From contig OZ038322.1 of assembly GCA_964035795.1 (NCBI GenBank), positions 530,450 through 594,449 of the forward strand: a stretch of 64,000 nt of DNA, in the 5' to 3' direction. The stretch comes from Pterobdella sp. o SKG-2022. Its lineage: Eukaryota > Annelida > Clitellata > Hirudinida > Piscicolidae. Under the pieces are notes generated by a model that worked only from the letters and a program-made list of their open reading frames with translations, was not told the origin of the DNA and searched no databases. Numbering within the stretch: the stretch's first letter is position 1; the number at the start of each line of letters is the position of its first letter. A program made the position numbers and the translations under genes. Below, in pieces: positions 43,829-56,400 of this stretch.

Positions 43829-45060
43829 ACAATTCAAACACACAAACATAAAAGCAGGAGTTCCCCAAGGGGGCGTTTTATCACCCACATTATTTAACAT
43901 ATACCTCTCAGACATTCCCCTCTCCAAAATTAACTCAGTCAATCTCATCATCTACGCAGACGACATCTCACTCCAAACCAACACAGCCATCTAGAACCTC
44001 CTTTTATATCTTAACGAGATACATACATGGGCTCACAATAACAACCTACAAATCAACTCTACCAAAACCACAACAACACTCATGACCCCCGACCCTTCAG
44101 AATATAACAAACCCCTGAACATTCACATCAACAACACTCCCATCCCCACCACCTCCAGCCCTACCATCCTTGGCTTAACTTTTGACCTCTAACTAAAGTT
44201 CTCCACCCACACAGACAACACCATCACTAAAGCAAAAAAACACTCAATCTCTTAAAACTTTTCACATCAACACACTGGGGAAAAAGCAAGGAAACTCTCA
44301 TCACCACATACAAAACATTACTCCTTCCCATCATCGAATACGCCAACACCATCTGGTCACCCATCATTTCATCCACCTCCCTCAACGAACTCCAAAAAAT
44401 CCAAAACGCAGCTTTGAGAACAATCACTGGCTGCACCCTAGACACCAACACCCAACACCTCCACTCTGAGACCAAAATCCTCCCGCTTCAAAATCACCTC
44501 AAACTTTAAGCATCACAACTCATACAAAATTCCATACACCCACTCATTCCCTACACCCACTCACCAGACAAGAAGCCCACCCCAGATACAAAAAACAATC
44601 CACATTCAACAACAACATCAACTACACCCTAAACATACCCTCCTCCACCCAGACCACCTCTCACACACAAATAAAAAACTACATGAAAACAATACACACA
44701 AAAATAGTTCATGACTCCATATCATCCACTCACAACAAAATCCTCAGCAAGCAACCCCCACCCATTCATGAATCAAAAACCACCTTAGACCACCATACTC
44801 GCCGCACTCTTGCCCAACTCAGATCTAACAAAGCACCTTTCTTTCTCTCATACCTCAACAAAATCTCACTATCATCTCATCCTTCACCTTCATGCCCACT
44901 CTGCCATACACACCCTCATGACAACCCTCATCTCTTCACCTTCCCCAAAATAAGTACCACACTGGGACTCGATAGTCTGTGGACCAATCCCGTAAAAGCG
45001 GTTGAGCTTCTGGACAAGTGGACGGTTTTGATGGGAACATGAGGAGCACTCAACCAGGAC
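43829..45060 (+). mobile_element. I/Jockey-like LINE relic: RT core to C-terminal zinc-knuckle
   Basis: The plus strand reads AGVPQGGVLSPTLFNIYL and then LIIYADDISLQTN, with the catalytic YADD intact. After stops and frameshifts come LLPIIEYANTIWSP and IQNAALRTITGCTL. The last open part (44683-45042) ends in CPLCHTHPHDNPHLF and LDSLWTNPVKAVELLDKWT, a C-terminal Cys/His knuckle common in animal LINEs. Several stops show it is inactive. It is a different family from the CR1-like relic directly before it. Confidence 0.85.
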
Positions 45061-45844
45061 TAGGGTGCTTGGGGTAAAAAAAAGCAAACAAGAATCTTAA
45101 GAGAGGCATCAACTGATAAGAAGAGATCTGTCTGATCCAACGTAGGTGAAAAAAACAAGAACGAGCAACAGAGAAAATTTCAGACTTGAAAAAAAGATAA
45201 GAATCAAGAAGAAAATCAAAACTGCGAATAATGTAGGAGGGATGAATATTAAGGTCAGAAGAGTTCGTAATGGGAGGGAGAAGATTGGAGAGGTTTAGAA
45301 TGAGAAAGGTAAAGCTGACTTTTGAAAAATTGAGCTTAAGATACATTCTGCTCTTCAAGAAAAAACAGAACTAAGGCAGAGACTTAGTTTATAAAGAGTG
45401 GAAAAGAAGAGAAAATATAGGTATATTAAGTCACTTATAATATAAAAAAGAGATGAAATAGTATATAGAAATTCAAGTAAGGCAAAGAAGTCATAAATAA
45501 ATGAAGAAAGAGGAAGAAGAAGGAGGTTGATAAATAACAGCAATAAACAGGGTGAGAGTACCAAATTTAAAAGAAGAGACAAAAGATTAAAAAGATTTAA
45601 AGCACAAAATGAGAAGTGTTGAAGGAGGAAAAAGTAATGTTGACGTAAAATAGTCGGAAATCAATACAATAGAAACAAACACTATGATTTATTGAGAAAC
45701 ATTACTCGAAGCTTTTTGTAAAAATAACTCACATTATCAAGTATCACACTTGAATTATTTAGTCAGGTTATCAGCTTTCTCATCTTGATATTGCCACACC
45801 TTTTAATCCAAATATTTTATAAATGAAAAAGTGAATATGATAAA
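45061..45844. other. Purine-rich region downstream of a LINE relic
   Basis: Long A/G-rich stretches (45090-45620) follow the LINE coding relic and may be its 3' UTR or simple-sequence decay. Nothing else is recognised. Confidence 0.35.
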
Positions 45845-46012
45845 TAAACTTTAAAAACATCAATTGAAGATTCATACATTTATTTAAAAGAAAAGCTATA
45901 ATTTTCGATAAGTATAGCATGTTAATGTTTTATGATAAGGCTATACTTATCGAAATTATAGCTTTTCTTTTAAATAAATGTATGAATCCTCAATTGATGT
46001 TATTAAAGTTTA
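45845..46012. mobile_element. Near-perfect long hairpin (arms about 73 nt, loop about 21 nt)
   Basis: The left arm 45845-45918 and right arm 45940-46012 are reverse complements with very few mismatches. Each arm contains the cttatcgaaa-attatagc core found in the small elements at 6493-6605 and 8340-8450. The structure looks like two head-to-head copies, or a foldback form, of that family. Confidence 0.8.
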
Positions 46013-46147
46013 ATTGCTATACAAAACATACATAAGATGTCTCTGAAAAGTGAATATGATAATGTTATTCTGGCTCAAGACTGCTTATTTAATGAAATAA
46101 TTTCAGCTTATCTGAAATGCCTATTTTGCAATAAAATGAAATTAGAA

Positions 46148-47790
46148 TCAGAATTTGTCAATTAAGTAATTGAATTCACAAATAATAGCATAAAAATTGA
46201 ATATTTTTGAATAGCATCGAAAATAAAATAGAATCAAAAGGTGCCTTTTTTTTTTAGCTTTGAAAACCGGTGTCTTCATGCGGTGTTTTGTTTCTTTTAC
46301 GCTAGTATTTATGGCATACAAAATCTCCCAAGGGCAACCTGTACGAAACTCCATAGATAAAGCTTCCAGCACAATAACAAAAATTAATGGACTAAGAACA
46401 GAACCTTGATGGACACCTACCCGAACATCAAACGAGTTACTATACTCATCACCAACTCTCACCCTACTTCTCACTTCCTTGTACATTGATTGTACAATTC
46501 TCACAAGCCATTCATCAATTTTCAATTTTCGCATACTCCACCAAATCACTTCTCGTGGCACTCTGTCTTTCTCCAGATCAATGAATGCTAAGTAGAAGGG
46601 CTTACCAGCAACCAGATGCTTTTCCTGTAACTGACGGAGGTTAAATATGGCGGGAGTTGTACCCCGACCCTGCATAAAACCACATTGCATATCATAAATT
46701 ACCACCCTCTGTCTGATAAAACCTTCCACTACGCGTTCCAAAACCTTCATAACCTGATTAATTAACTTCAAACTTCTGTAATTTGACCTGTTTGAAACAT
46801 CACCTTTACCCTTATACACACTGACTGTGTGACTTTCCTGCCACTCAGACGGTATACGGTTCTCAAAGATGATGTCTTCAATGAGATCTCGAATCATACT
46901 AGCACCACTTGAATCTGCGGCCTTGAGCATCTCAGCAACAATACCTGAAGGACCCGCTGCTTTCCCAAGGCTCATCTTATTAATGGCCTTTCTAAACATT
47001 ACTGCAGTGATAGGTTCGCTGGAACCTTCCACGGGATAGACTTTAGGCAAACCACCTGGATTCCATGAAAACTCCACATTGAGAAGGTGCATATAATGCT
47101 CTCTCCATGCTTCTTTTTTGGAATCAACATTTAGGGACATTTGGCCATTATTATTTCTCACCGGTTTATCCCCAATGACGTCCTGGTTCTTTTGCCGCAT
47201 TTGCTTAGCAAGTCGATATATCTCAACAGATCTGGGATTGATTTGTTTGAACGCAATCTTCTCAGCATCAGTTTTGGTTATGTGCACAGCAAGATTGGAT
47301 GCACGTTTAGCCGCCTGAGAAGCATCTCTGTCTCCTCCTGCTTCCCATACTTTGAAACATTTGCGTTTGTGGGACACAGCTTGCTGCACCTTGTCATTCC
47401 ACCACCAAGCCTGCCTCTTCCAGGTATGTTTTGCAGAGACTCAACAAACCTGTTTTGTAGCATTAATCAAATTGTTTTTCAGGTACTTCCAACGTTCCTC
47501 CAGTTTTACCAGTTTCATTTCCTTGGATTAATGCATTGAAGAAATTCGAAAATTCAACTTGATTTCCAAAGTCTCTTAGTTTCCAGACTTTTGTACGAGG
47601 AACAAACCTTCTTTTGGGGTGAGCATGAGTGTAAACCTTGAAGTCACCAACCACCAGTCTATGCTGTGTTGTACACTCTTCCCCAACAATGACTTTCACA
47701 TTAGAGACCATTTTTCTAAAACTTCTCTTAAACAATATGTAGTCAATTTGGGTTTTTTCGCAAAACACCTATATAAATGACCTTTAAAAA
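46148..47790 (-). mobile_element. RTE-like LINE relic: end of endonuclease and reverse transcriptase
   Basis: Minus strand. The 5' part (47768-47463) reads KTQIDYILFKRSFRKMVSN and TQHRLVVGDFKV, the end of the endonuclease. After a frameshift, 47389-46148 encodes RT blocks: GKAAGPSGIVAEMLK, YKGKGDVSNRSNYRSLKLI, LAFIDLEKDRVPREVIWWSM and VGVHQGSVLSPLIFVIVLE. The catalytic YADD block is cut: the frame reads WEILYA and then diverges. The element is therefore broken at both ends. It abuts acacctatataaatgacc at its 5' end. Closely related fragments lie at 50765-51515, 57059-57327 and 57330-57890. Confidence 0.88.
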
Positions 47791-48570
47791 ACTGAGTTGA
47801 TTTTATGAATGTGCTATTCTAAATTAAATCTGTGAGTGTAAACAAAATATATATAGATAAAACTTCAAACAAAAAAAATGATTCTGAGCAATCAAATGTT
47901 AATTTTAGACAAAATTTGAACAACTTCATTGTCTTCATTTTCTTCTTTAATGGTACTCTCTATTAATCACAATTGAAATCAGAAAGTGCTTATCTTGTTC
48001 TTTTTTATTGTTACATTTCTATAGATATTAATTAAAGTTGAATATTCTTTTCATCTTTTGTAGAACTTTCATCCAAGTAATGCCAGTCTTTATTACTCCC
48101 AAAAAACCATCAAGTGTTTATCTTCGTAATGTTTTTGCTGCATAAGATGAAATTGTTGATGTTCAAAATTTATCTTTTTCCTAGGTAAAGCAAAAAATCT
48201 GAAATCATCCCAAAAGAAGTAGTTCTTGTATGTTATTGTACTAAGTTATCGAATTTTTAATTATGTAGTTTTCAAGTATAAAAATCGACTATTCGAGCCG
48301 CTTATATAACTTCGACAGGCCACCTTCGATTGGCGCCAAAACAAAAGATGTGGTCAATGTGTGTCTCTTCAGAGTACCTGATAAGCATTACCTCATGCCA
48401 GGGTTGCAAACCAACAACATTGGTATAACAAAAACTAAATAATTTGAATGGATCTAATGGGATTCAGTTAGATTCATTCTGCCGAAATCACTTAAGTATG
48501 ATATATACAGGCATAATTTAATGACGAGTTTTCCCCTGTGAAACAAGAATGCTAACATGACAAGCACTTT
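47791..48570. other. AT-rich intergenic stretch
   Basis: No exon or element is recognised. Sequence 47791-47819 continues the segment shared with 57300-57327. Confidence 0.3.
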
Positions 48571-48841
48571 ACGCTCACTATAGAAAGCATAACGTTTTTT
48601 TCACTGACCAATAGGATTTAAGCAGATTTGGACCAGATTTTTAAAATTTTCTTTCTCCCGCTAAGAATGCATTTTGAAGGTTCAATTTATTTCTAAAAAT
48701 AGAAATAAGAAATAGCAAAACAAAACCAAACCAAAACAATGTTTTTTTGATGGGAGAAATATCAAATTGAAATAATCTGGTTCGAATCTGCTTCAATCCT
48801 ATTGGTCAGTAAAAAAACGTTATGCTTTCTATAGTAAGCGT
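48571..48841. mobile_element. Foldback/MITE element, family B copy 1
   Basis: The left end acgctcactatagaaagcat, continuing through aacgtttttt and accaataggatt, is mirrored by the right end (aatcctattggtcagt ... aacgttatgctttctatagt). The arms are about 70-90 bases around a noncoding centre rich in aaaccaaacc words. A second copy with the same ends lies at 54773-55036. Confidence 0.85.
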
Positions 48842-50472
48842 GATCTTCCGCTAGGATGTTTGTATTATGATGGTGATGGGGAAATGGACCAGTGAGAATA
48901 ATTTAGACGGAGAATATGGAAAAAATTGTTCAACTCATTTGTTTCATTCAAATAATTTATTTAGGATAAAAACAATGTGTTTATTCTCTAAGATTGAAAC
49001 AATGTCATATTGGGGATTCTCTTCTTTTAAAAACTTTGATCCGAGAGCCAAAGAATATAGATAACGTTTTGATAAGAAAACGAACCACTCTGCAACGGTA
49101 ACAGACAAAATAATGTAAAATTTTGGAATGTATAAAACCAAACTTAAATTTTTTCTTAGACCAAGACTTGAACCCCGACAATCTAGTTAGATGTTTACCA
49201 TCTAAGCCACCTTGTTTCCGTATAAAATAAATATAATATTATAAGTCTTATGATAACTTTTAATAACCTCTGTGTCTAAATGAGTTTAGAGAAACATAAA
49301 GAATATTAGGAAAAATAAATTATTACTGACTCAATATTGAATTAAGAGGCTTATAAAAGACATTATGAACACCAATAACAAAACAAGCTATATCATTACT
49401 AAATTATTAAACAACAACTTCAGTTAATTAGTGCTTGCAACTCACTAAAGACCGAGTTTCCTCGGGACTAGAAGGATTCTTACGAAGCTCGAAAAATGCA
49501 TCGGGCTTATCATCATGGTAGATTCGATAATCCTGTTAGGAATAGTTAATATAAAACTAGCCTAGATAAAATGGAGACCTTTATTATAGAATATTACCGC
49601 ATTCGGATTCAACGGTCTATGCGCTTTCAAATGTAATGATACTTTTCAGCTTTTAAGTCAAGATCTATCTTATATTCATTCTCTGAATAATTCTGTCCTC
49701 CAACAACAACTGCTACACGAAGCAACAAAAACAACATCATCTTGCTTGGCAACTTTTGACCTTCTCAACTGTACAAAATAATGTTTCACAGAATGAAATG
49801 AAGATTATTTGCGAATTTTAATTAATTTCTTATTTAAACACACTACCTTGAATCCGTGATTTTCACAACAAAACCGAACCTCATTGAGTGTGGACCATTT
49901 TATAGTAATGTTGAGCTTGGGACATTAGATCGATACATGATAATTTTATGAACTATCTTTTTATTGACTCACATTTCACTATTTGCCCTAACAAGTGCTA
50001 AAAGTATCGACAAATTAAAAGTCAATTTGTTGGGTTTTCTTCAAATTTAGCGGTTTGTGGAAAATTTTATAATTTGGGCATAACTTTAAGAATTTTTTTG
50101 TTTTAGCAGTTTATTGTCAGACTTTCAAATTAACTAGAATTTTTCAAATTTCAAGAAATAATTTTTCTTTTTTGTTTGAACTGAACTTGATTCTGGATTT
50201 ATTCGTTTCCAGCCTCGTATAATCTTCATGGGCTGTATAATAACATTAAATTTTTGCTTTCAAGAAAAAATTTGCCACTGCTGATTCCATTTGTTTAAGC
50301 TTAAATATCATAAAATACAAATCGGAAATTCAAATAAAATATTCTTTTCAAAGATATAAACCTCGTTAATATAAAAAAATTAATTTTATTTTGATAAATA
50401 TTAACCAATAATTAGTAAAACTGTTATATGTGAGTGATCTCATGAGATCAATGGGCACAAACGGTTTAATGT
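48842..50472. other. Intergenic stretch without recognised genes
   Basis: Contains a tRNA-like segment near 49155-49220 and otherwise AT-rich sequence. The open stretches at 48867-49064 and 48944-49141 overlap on opposite strands and show no domain. Confidence 0.35.
49155..49220 (-). other. tRNA-like segment with A and B box motifs
   Basis: On the minus strand tggcttagatgg fits the pol III A box and ggttcaagtc fits the B box. They are only about 35 bases apart and the arms do not fold cleanly. It is more likely a decayed tRNA or the head of another SINE than a functional tRNA gene. Confidence 0.3.
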
Positions 50473-50625
50473 CGGCCCGTATAGCTCAGAGGTTGAGCAT
50501 TAGGTTTATTATCTAAAGTTACCGGGTTCGATCCCGTTTAGGCCGACAACTAGCACTTTTTCCGCAGTGTGTTTTCACTACATTATAAGGCTGTAACAAA
50601 AAAGTTTTGCTATGATCTAAGATGG
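50473..50625 (+). mobile_element. tRNA-derived SINE, copy 4 (3' end diverged)
   Basis: Has an A box (tagctcagaggttgagc), a B box (gggttcgatccc), and gacaactagcac followed by cagtgtgttttcactacatt. The canonical gcgctttataaat tail is not preserved. A second B-box fragment (taccgggttcgatctcgtg) follows at about 50729-50770, directly at the junction with RTE-like sequence. Confidence 0.75.
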
Positions 50626-50764
50626 TCTTATGATAAGGTCCATGGAAGTTTTTTCAAAGAATGAACTTTTGTTTGCTTTTTCCAATTGTGTTTTCCAGGC
50701 TTTACTTTCTGTTTCTCAGTGTAGCTAAAATGCTTAATTATCTAAATTTACCGGGTTCGATCTC

Positions 50765-51515
50765 GTGTCAGACTCTCTCTTGCTTCTCACTTTCTTGTAC
50801 ATGGACTGTACGATTTTCACAATCCATTCATCAATTTCCAACTTTCGCATACTCCACCAAATGACTTTTCGTGGCATTTTGTCAAAAGCTTTCTTTAGGT
50901 CAATGAATGCTAAACAGAAAGGCTTGCCAGCAACCAAAAACACCTTTTGTAACTGACGGAGGATAAATATGGCATCAGTTTTTCCTCGATTTATAATGAA
51001 ACCACATTTCGTCAATCACCACCCTCTGTTTGATGAATCCTTTTATTATGCGCTCTAAAACCTACATAACTTGTCCAATTAACTTCAAACCTCTGTAATT
51101 TGAACTGTTTAAAGCATCACCTTTACCCTTATTTACACTGACTATGTGACTTTCTTGCCACTCAGACGGTTCAGAGAGATTATGTTTTCGATGAGATCTC
51201 GAATCATACCAGCACCACTTTGACTAGAGAACTTGAGCATTTCAGCGACAATACCCGATTAACCCGCTGCTTTCCCAAAGCTCAGCTTATTAATGGCTTT
51301 TCTGACCGTTTCTCTGGTGATAGGCTCGCCGAGACATTTCAGGGGATACACTTCAGACAAACCACCTGAATTCCATGAAAATTCTACATTGAGTAGACGC
51401 AGGTACAGCTCTTTCCATGCTTTTTTCTGGAATCTTTATCCAAGGACATTGGTCATTATTATTTCTTACCGGCTTATCTCCAATGACCACTTGGTTGTCA
51501 CGTCGCATTGAATCG
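50765..51515 (-). mobile_element. RTE-like LINE reverse transcriptase relic
   Basis: Minus-strand pieces include ILRQLQKVFLVAGKPFCLAF, IDLKKAFDKMPRKVIWWSMR and DEWIVKIVQSMYKKVRSK. They are collinear with the RT at 46148-47790 but more decayed. The part from 50951 onward lies inside the 1.8-kb duplication. Confidence 0.8.
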
Positions 51516-51784
51516 AAATATTTTGATATTCAATAAAATTTATCAAAAATTGTGGTTTTTATTTCAAATTTTTGATTTATTCAGAATTTTTCAGTGATAA
51601 AAACAATGCAATGCTTTATTTGATTAGATTCCGACTGAATGTTAGTTTTTATACAGAATTTAGAAGAGTCACTATCTCAAACGTCAATGCATTCATTCAA
51701 AAAGCTAGTCATAATTGAATTTGAAATATGTCATTGAATGGTTGTTTTCACGGGGTTTTCGAATAATTGGTGTAAGTCTGAGAT

Positions 51785-52550
51785 TTATGGAACTGGAGTG
51801 GTAAGAGGTCCACATGGAGCCCAGGCGCTCCATACCCATACACATACTTGATATTCTCCCTCGAAGACAAGCAGGGCATCTGATTTTTGAAAATGAATTG
51901 AATTACTAAATGAAAAATTCTTCCTAAACTGTAAATGGCATACTTGTGGGTTGAGAGCATGGCTGAATTCCAACAACGTCTCCATTCACACAGGTGAAGA
52001 AGTAGTTGCATGAAGCGGGGTGGACGTATCTACAATTGTTCATTTGAATACATTTGAAAACTGTTTGCATTATGTACCATTGAACCCACCTTTTGTAAGT
52101 GTTGTCCGGGCAAGTAAGGGATGAGGCACAAGGAGTTGTAACACTTCCAATACTGGAAACAATTTATGTTTGATTTAAAAACACTTGAATATTAACCAAG
52201 CAACATTTCCCATTCAAAACTCACGCTGCACAAGCAGATGTGTCTGAATCATACACTTCGCCAGAAGGACAAGTTACAGTTGTTCCAACACCTGCCGATT
52301 GATAATAAGATAAACACATATTCACTGAAAAATACAAGATCCATAAGACCATCACTAACCGCCAGTACACTGAGTATATTCTTGGCAGCCTATACCGTAA
52401 TTTCCATCGGTAAGACGCGTACAATCAATTTGGGCCAAAGCTGGGCCGGCTAAACAAACAAGAACTGGAAAAAAATATTTTCAAAAAGATAGTGAAATTG
52501 GAAATCATTTTTAGGCAAAATTTTAACTCACCGATTAGATATTGAAGCAT
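51785..52550 (-). CDS. Small secreted chitin-binding (CBM14/peritrophin-type) protein, copy A
   Basis: Six coding exons on the minus strand: 52550-52532, 52464-52360, 52291-52225, 52152-52090, 52029-51944, 51879-51785. All phases join to 144 residues. The start MLQYLIVLVCLAGPALA is a typical signal peptide with cleavage expected before QIDC. Next comes a Cys-rich region (DCTRLTDGNYGIGCQEYTQC, then VTCPSGEVYDSDTSAC, then TCPDNTYKRYVHPASCNYFF and TCVNGDVVGIQPC). The order Y-x-HP-x3-C-x2-Y-F-x2-C is the peritrophin-A/CBM14 signature. It probably binds chitin outside the cell. A TATA box lies just upstream (52591-52600) and a minus-strand aataaa about 165 bases beyond the stop. Nearly identical copy at 58164-58929. 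Confidence 0.85.
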
Positions 52551-52590
52551 TTTCAGTTTTCAGAGCTGGATGAAAGTCGAAAAGTTGTTG

Positions 52591-52600
52591 TCCTTATATA
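52591..52600 (-). promoter_or_regulatory. TATA box of CBM14 copy A
   Basis: On the minus strand tatataagga lies about 40-50 bases upstream of the start codon at 52550, which fits a short 5' UTR. Confidence 0.55.
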
Positions 52601-52756
52601 CTGTGAAGATCCATTCTTCTTGGCCTATCATGCGTGTCACAAACATTTTGAGACATCCAAGCTATTAATGATACGTTTCTTTTGTTTCCTGACACTTCAA
52701 AATGATTTGTGTATTAGTTGTCGTTGAGAAGTTATTGTTGAAAATCTTTGACGTCA

Positions 52757-54772
52757 GCTAGTCGCATTATTGTAAAATTACACATATTCTTATCAAATTC
52801 GAAAAAATATTTTTCAAAATCACGTTTCTTTGAAAAAAAATCCATTTCGATGAATGAAATTATATCTTAATTCATAACTCAAGTTATACCCAAAAACATA
52901 CGATTTTTCCTCCAAACTAGATTTAATTTCTTCAGACATCATGTATCTATGTTCGTTTTTTTTAAACTGAAGTTTTCATAAAACTACCATTCTTTATAAA
53001 TACCAGTATATAGTATATAGATAAGATCTATATTATTTCATTTGTTTTTCTATTCAATCTAATACTCTTCTTAATCATTGAGAATTTTTTTTTTGAATTT
53101 TTTTGATAATAAAACATAAGATACAAATTTTCGCATAAATAGTTAACTAAGATGAAATTTATGACTTTAAAAATGATTTGTTTTTGACTGTTTAAAATGA
53201 TCCATGCATATTTGTTTTTAATAAATCACTCTTGGCGTCAGAGAAGATATTACTTTATCAAAATCAAATATTACTGAAATGTTTATAATCCATGAAACAT
53301 GGAAAAGAAGAACAGAGTCACTTCCAAAATGATGCTTGTTGCCAGAAAACCTGAGTTTTTCAAGAAGGTTCCTTCACAGGGTCGGACTGATATAATAAAA
53401 CATTCTTCTTTTTCGTGGTTTTGTGCTAACCTAAAACAATTTCCAAGGAATTGGCTGATTTCAGTATCTGAGAGACAAGCTGGACTTCCATTTGATGGGC
53501 ACTTGAACATCAGCAGCAGATAACTTGCTTGAATCCACTCGGATAAGTGACATGAGAGGGACTTGCAACTTGGCAGTGTGGATGGCAAACCGGGTTTTGA
53601 GGGACCATCTTTTATGCAAAATGTCACACGTAACACACAAAATGGTTTCATTTTTGTAATGTTTGCTCAAAGTCCAAATTGAATTTGATGATTTTTAGTT
53701 GCATGTCTGACGTCACTAACCACTATGCTAAGCGGACCATTAATTGTTGTTGTGTGCCTTTTGTTAAAATTCTTTGACGTCAGAAAAAAAAAATAACTCA
53801 ACTCAACAAGAACTTCTAATGCATGACGAAATTAGTCAAAGCTTTTTGTGAAAGGATTTTATAAATGAAAGTATGAAACTATATATTCTATGTGAAGGAA
53901 GATATAAAGATAGATTGGTTTTGATTTAAGTTTTTTGACATTCTGAGGGTAGCCAGGTTCATTTCTGTTACAAAACCTTTTTTGAAGGATACTACACTTC
54001 TTGTTTTCACTATTCAAAGCTTCATTTCTATTTGACTTATGATGTCCGAAACTATTTTATTTTTCCACTGAACCCTCGGCTTACTCTTCTCTTAAAACAC
54101 TTTTTAAAATTAAAGAGATTATCCTCCTTCATTACATGACCAAACCATTTCCACTACTAGTCTTGACCGATGCTTCTTATTCTTCCCTCAACTCATCAAG
54201 TACTTATTCACTTCTGAACCAAATGATGATTCTTCTAGGAGATTGTTCATTCTATCTCTCTTTGTTGTTTTCAGAATATCAAGCTCAGTTGTCCAAGGCC
54301 CCAAACCACATTAACAAACAACATTTGAAGAATAAATTTATTATATTTTTTCATTCAAAGACTCTTGACGTCAATGGTTTATAACAATGGTTCTTCATGC
54401 ATAAATCATTTTGAACTGTCAAGAAATAAATGACGCGTTTCACAAATAGCTTAGATGTCTCGAAACTGAGACAATGACTTTCAAACTTTTTGGCAACCGT
54501 TTCTTTGGCCTATTTCATCTACCAACTGCTTTTCCCAGTTCTTTTTCAACTTTTTACTTCCATTCATTAAGTTTCCAATTACATCGTATTACTCAATATA
54601 AGAATCACAATCAAATGAACTTAAAACGATGCACAATATATAAAAATCTTAACTTTGGATAAAACTTTTACTTGCAAAGTAATCTAAATGTTGGGACATT
54701 TTTTTGGGTTATGAGTCATGAAAATTCATTGTTTGCATTCCTTTCAAGGGTATTGTGTTTGACAAGTGTTTT
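52757..54772. other. Intergenic stretch with no assigned gene
   Basis: Mostly AT-rich. The less AT-rich part at 53283-53670 is open on both strands (up to 122 residues) but shows no domain I recognise and no exon context. It may be a decayed mobile element. Confidence 0.3.
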
Positions 54773-55036
54773 ACGCTTACTATAGAAAGCATAACGTTTT
54801 TCACTCTGACCAATAGGATTGAAGCAGTTTTGGACCAGATTTTTTCAATTTGCTTTTTTTCTCGTTAAGAAAGCATTCAAATGGTGTCATTCGGTTTTAA
54901 GAAATTGGAAAAAATAGCAAAACCAAACCAAAACAATGCTTTCTTTGCGGAAGAAAAATCAAATTGAAATAATCTGGTCCAAATCTGCTTCAATCCTATT
55001 GGTCAGAGTGAAAAACGTTATGCTTTCTATGGTAAG
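54773..55036. mobile_element. Foldback/MITE element, family B copy 2
   Basis: The left end acgcttactatagaaagcat and the right end (reverse complement, ctttctatggtaag) match the copy at 48571-48841. The ctgaccaataggattgaagc segment is present in both arms. Confidence 0.85.
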
Positions 55037-55164
55037 TTTGAACATACATATAATATTGTGTTTGTAGTCATTTCTTTTGATTCTAAAAAAATCGTAGAAA
55101 GGAATAGAACTAAAAAGCCGAAATTGAGAAATAAGAAAAAATATTATTGCAAGTTCCGTTTCGA

Positions 55165-56400
55165 TGGTGCACCCCCTTTGACGTGGTAGAACGGCTCGTG
55201 TGTCCCAATGACTCCCAAGGCTATAAGAGCGGAGACTTAGGTTTTTGGAAAGCTCATCCATGCTCAACAGGTTTGAGGAGTAGGGTCTAGACCAAACGAT
55301 GCTTCTTGGCTTTCCGGGTTCGAGATTGTGGGGCGTATTAACTACCCACACATGGAAAAAAAGAAAAGTTACAGAAACCCACAAAAAGTGTAAACAAAAA
55401 GTGTCTGTTTCAGATGAAGCTGGGATTCCTCTAAAGAAATTTATGACGCGTTGCAATCAAACCAACCAGAAAGCTGCAGGGCTGAAAACCCCTTCTCACC
55501 CAGAAACACTTTTGAATAAAAATCCTAGATTGTTTACATAAAAATCTGTTTTACTGGGTACATAAATTTGAGAACACATTGGAAGACAGGACGATGAGCA
55601 CAAGCAACGAAAGAGGTGCAGTAATACAACCTCAAACTTTTAGGCATGTGCGAAATACGTTGGAATGGTCATGGAGATACCAAATTGCGGGTAGAAGAGA
55701 CGTTAATTTATTCAGGCAAAAACGAAGAACGCCATGTAGCTGGTGTAAGACTCCTTTTGTCCAAAAAAGTGGCCGAGCTTGTTGGAATGGAATCTTGTGT
55801 CAGACCGCATCATTACTGCATGCTTCGAGTCAGGCTTTAAAAAGATGTCTATTGTTATGTGTTTTGCACCCACCAACACATCTTAAGAGAGAGACAAAAA
55901 CAGCTTCTATGTCCAACTCCAATTATTTCGAAACAAAAACCCAAACCGAGACATGCTCATCCTAATGGGGGTCATGAATCTAAAGGTTGGATCAGACAAC
56001 ACTGATAGAGAGCGCGAGATGGGAAGACATGAACGCGGCGAGATAAATGGAAGTGGAGAGCTAGCTGACTTCTGCTCCATCAATAGTCTCGTCATTGGAG
56101 GCACAATCTTTCCGCACTGGCGATGCCACAAATCCATCTGAGGGTTTCTCTTGACAAACAGACAAAAAACCAAACTGATCACGCATTTGATAGTGTCAAC
56201 AGGGAATCAATCTGAAACATACTTCTCCATTATGGTGTTTCAATAAAGTTTGTCGACATCATGAAAGCACTTTATGAAGGGTTCTCATGCCAAGTCATCC
56301 ATGCCGGAAACCTCTCTAGAAGCTTTGAAATCTCTTTCGGGGTTCGACAGGGCTGCCTACGGTCTCCACTTTTGTTTTTTGTTGTGCTGAACTGAGTGAC
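55165..56400 (+). mobile_element. RTE-like LINE relic on plus strand: endonuclease plus RT piece
   Basis: A possible 5' region starts near 55165. In shifting frames the plus strand then reads CEIRWNGHGDTKLRVEETLI, YSGKNEERHVAGVRLLLS, MGVMNLKVGSDNTDREREMG, ADFCSINSLVIGGTIFPHWR and, after a deletion, VDIMKALYEGFSCQVIHAGN and SFGVRQGCLRSPLLFFVVLN. This is a CFDP2-like endonuclease joined to RT blocks 4-5. The RT N-terminus and YADD are missing. It is a distinct family from the minus-strand RTE relics nearby. Confidence 0.8.

Larger units (their letters stand above)
50951..52756. repeat. 1.8-kb segmental duplication, copy A
   Basis: From aactgacggagg to tttgacgtca this segment matches 57330-59135 at a constant offset of 6,379 bp, with only scattered substitutions seen by eye. 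It spans an RTE relic, an AT-rich spacer and a complete CBM14 gene. Confidence 0.92.

Noticed and set aside
52238..52727. Plus-strand short frames over the CBM14 gene (repeated at 58617-59106)
   Set aside because: Antisense to a gene with complete phase-consistent exons, signal peptide and Cys pattern.
53283..53670. Possible gene, open on both strands
   Set aside because: No recognisable domain, no convincing splice context, and it lies in a transposon-rich interval. Kept only as an unassigned stretch.
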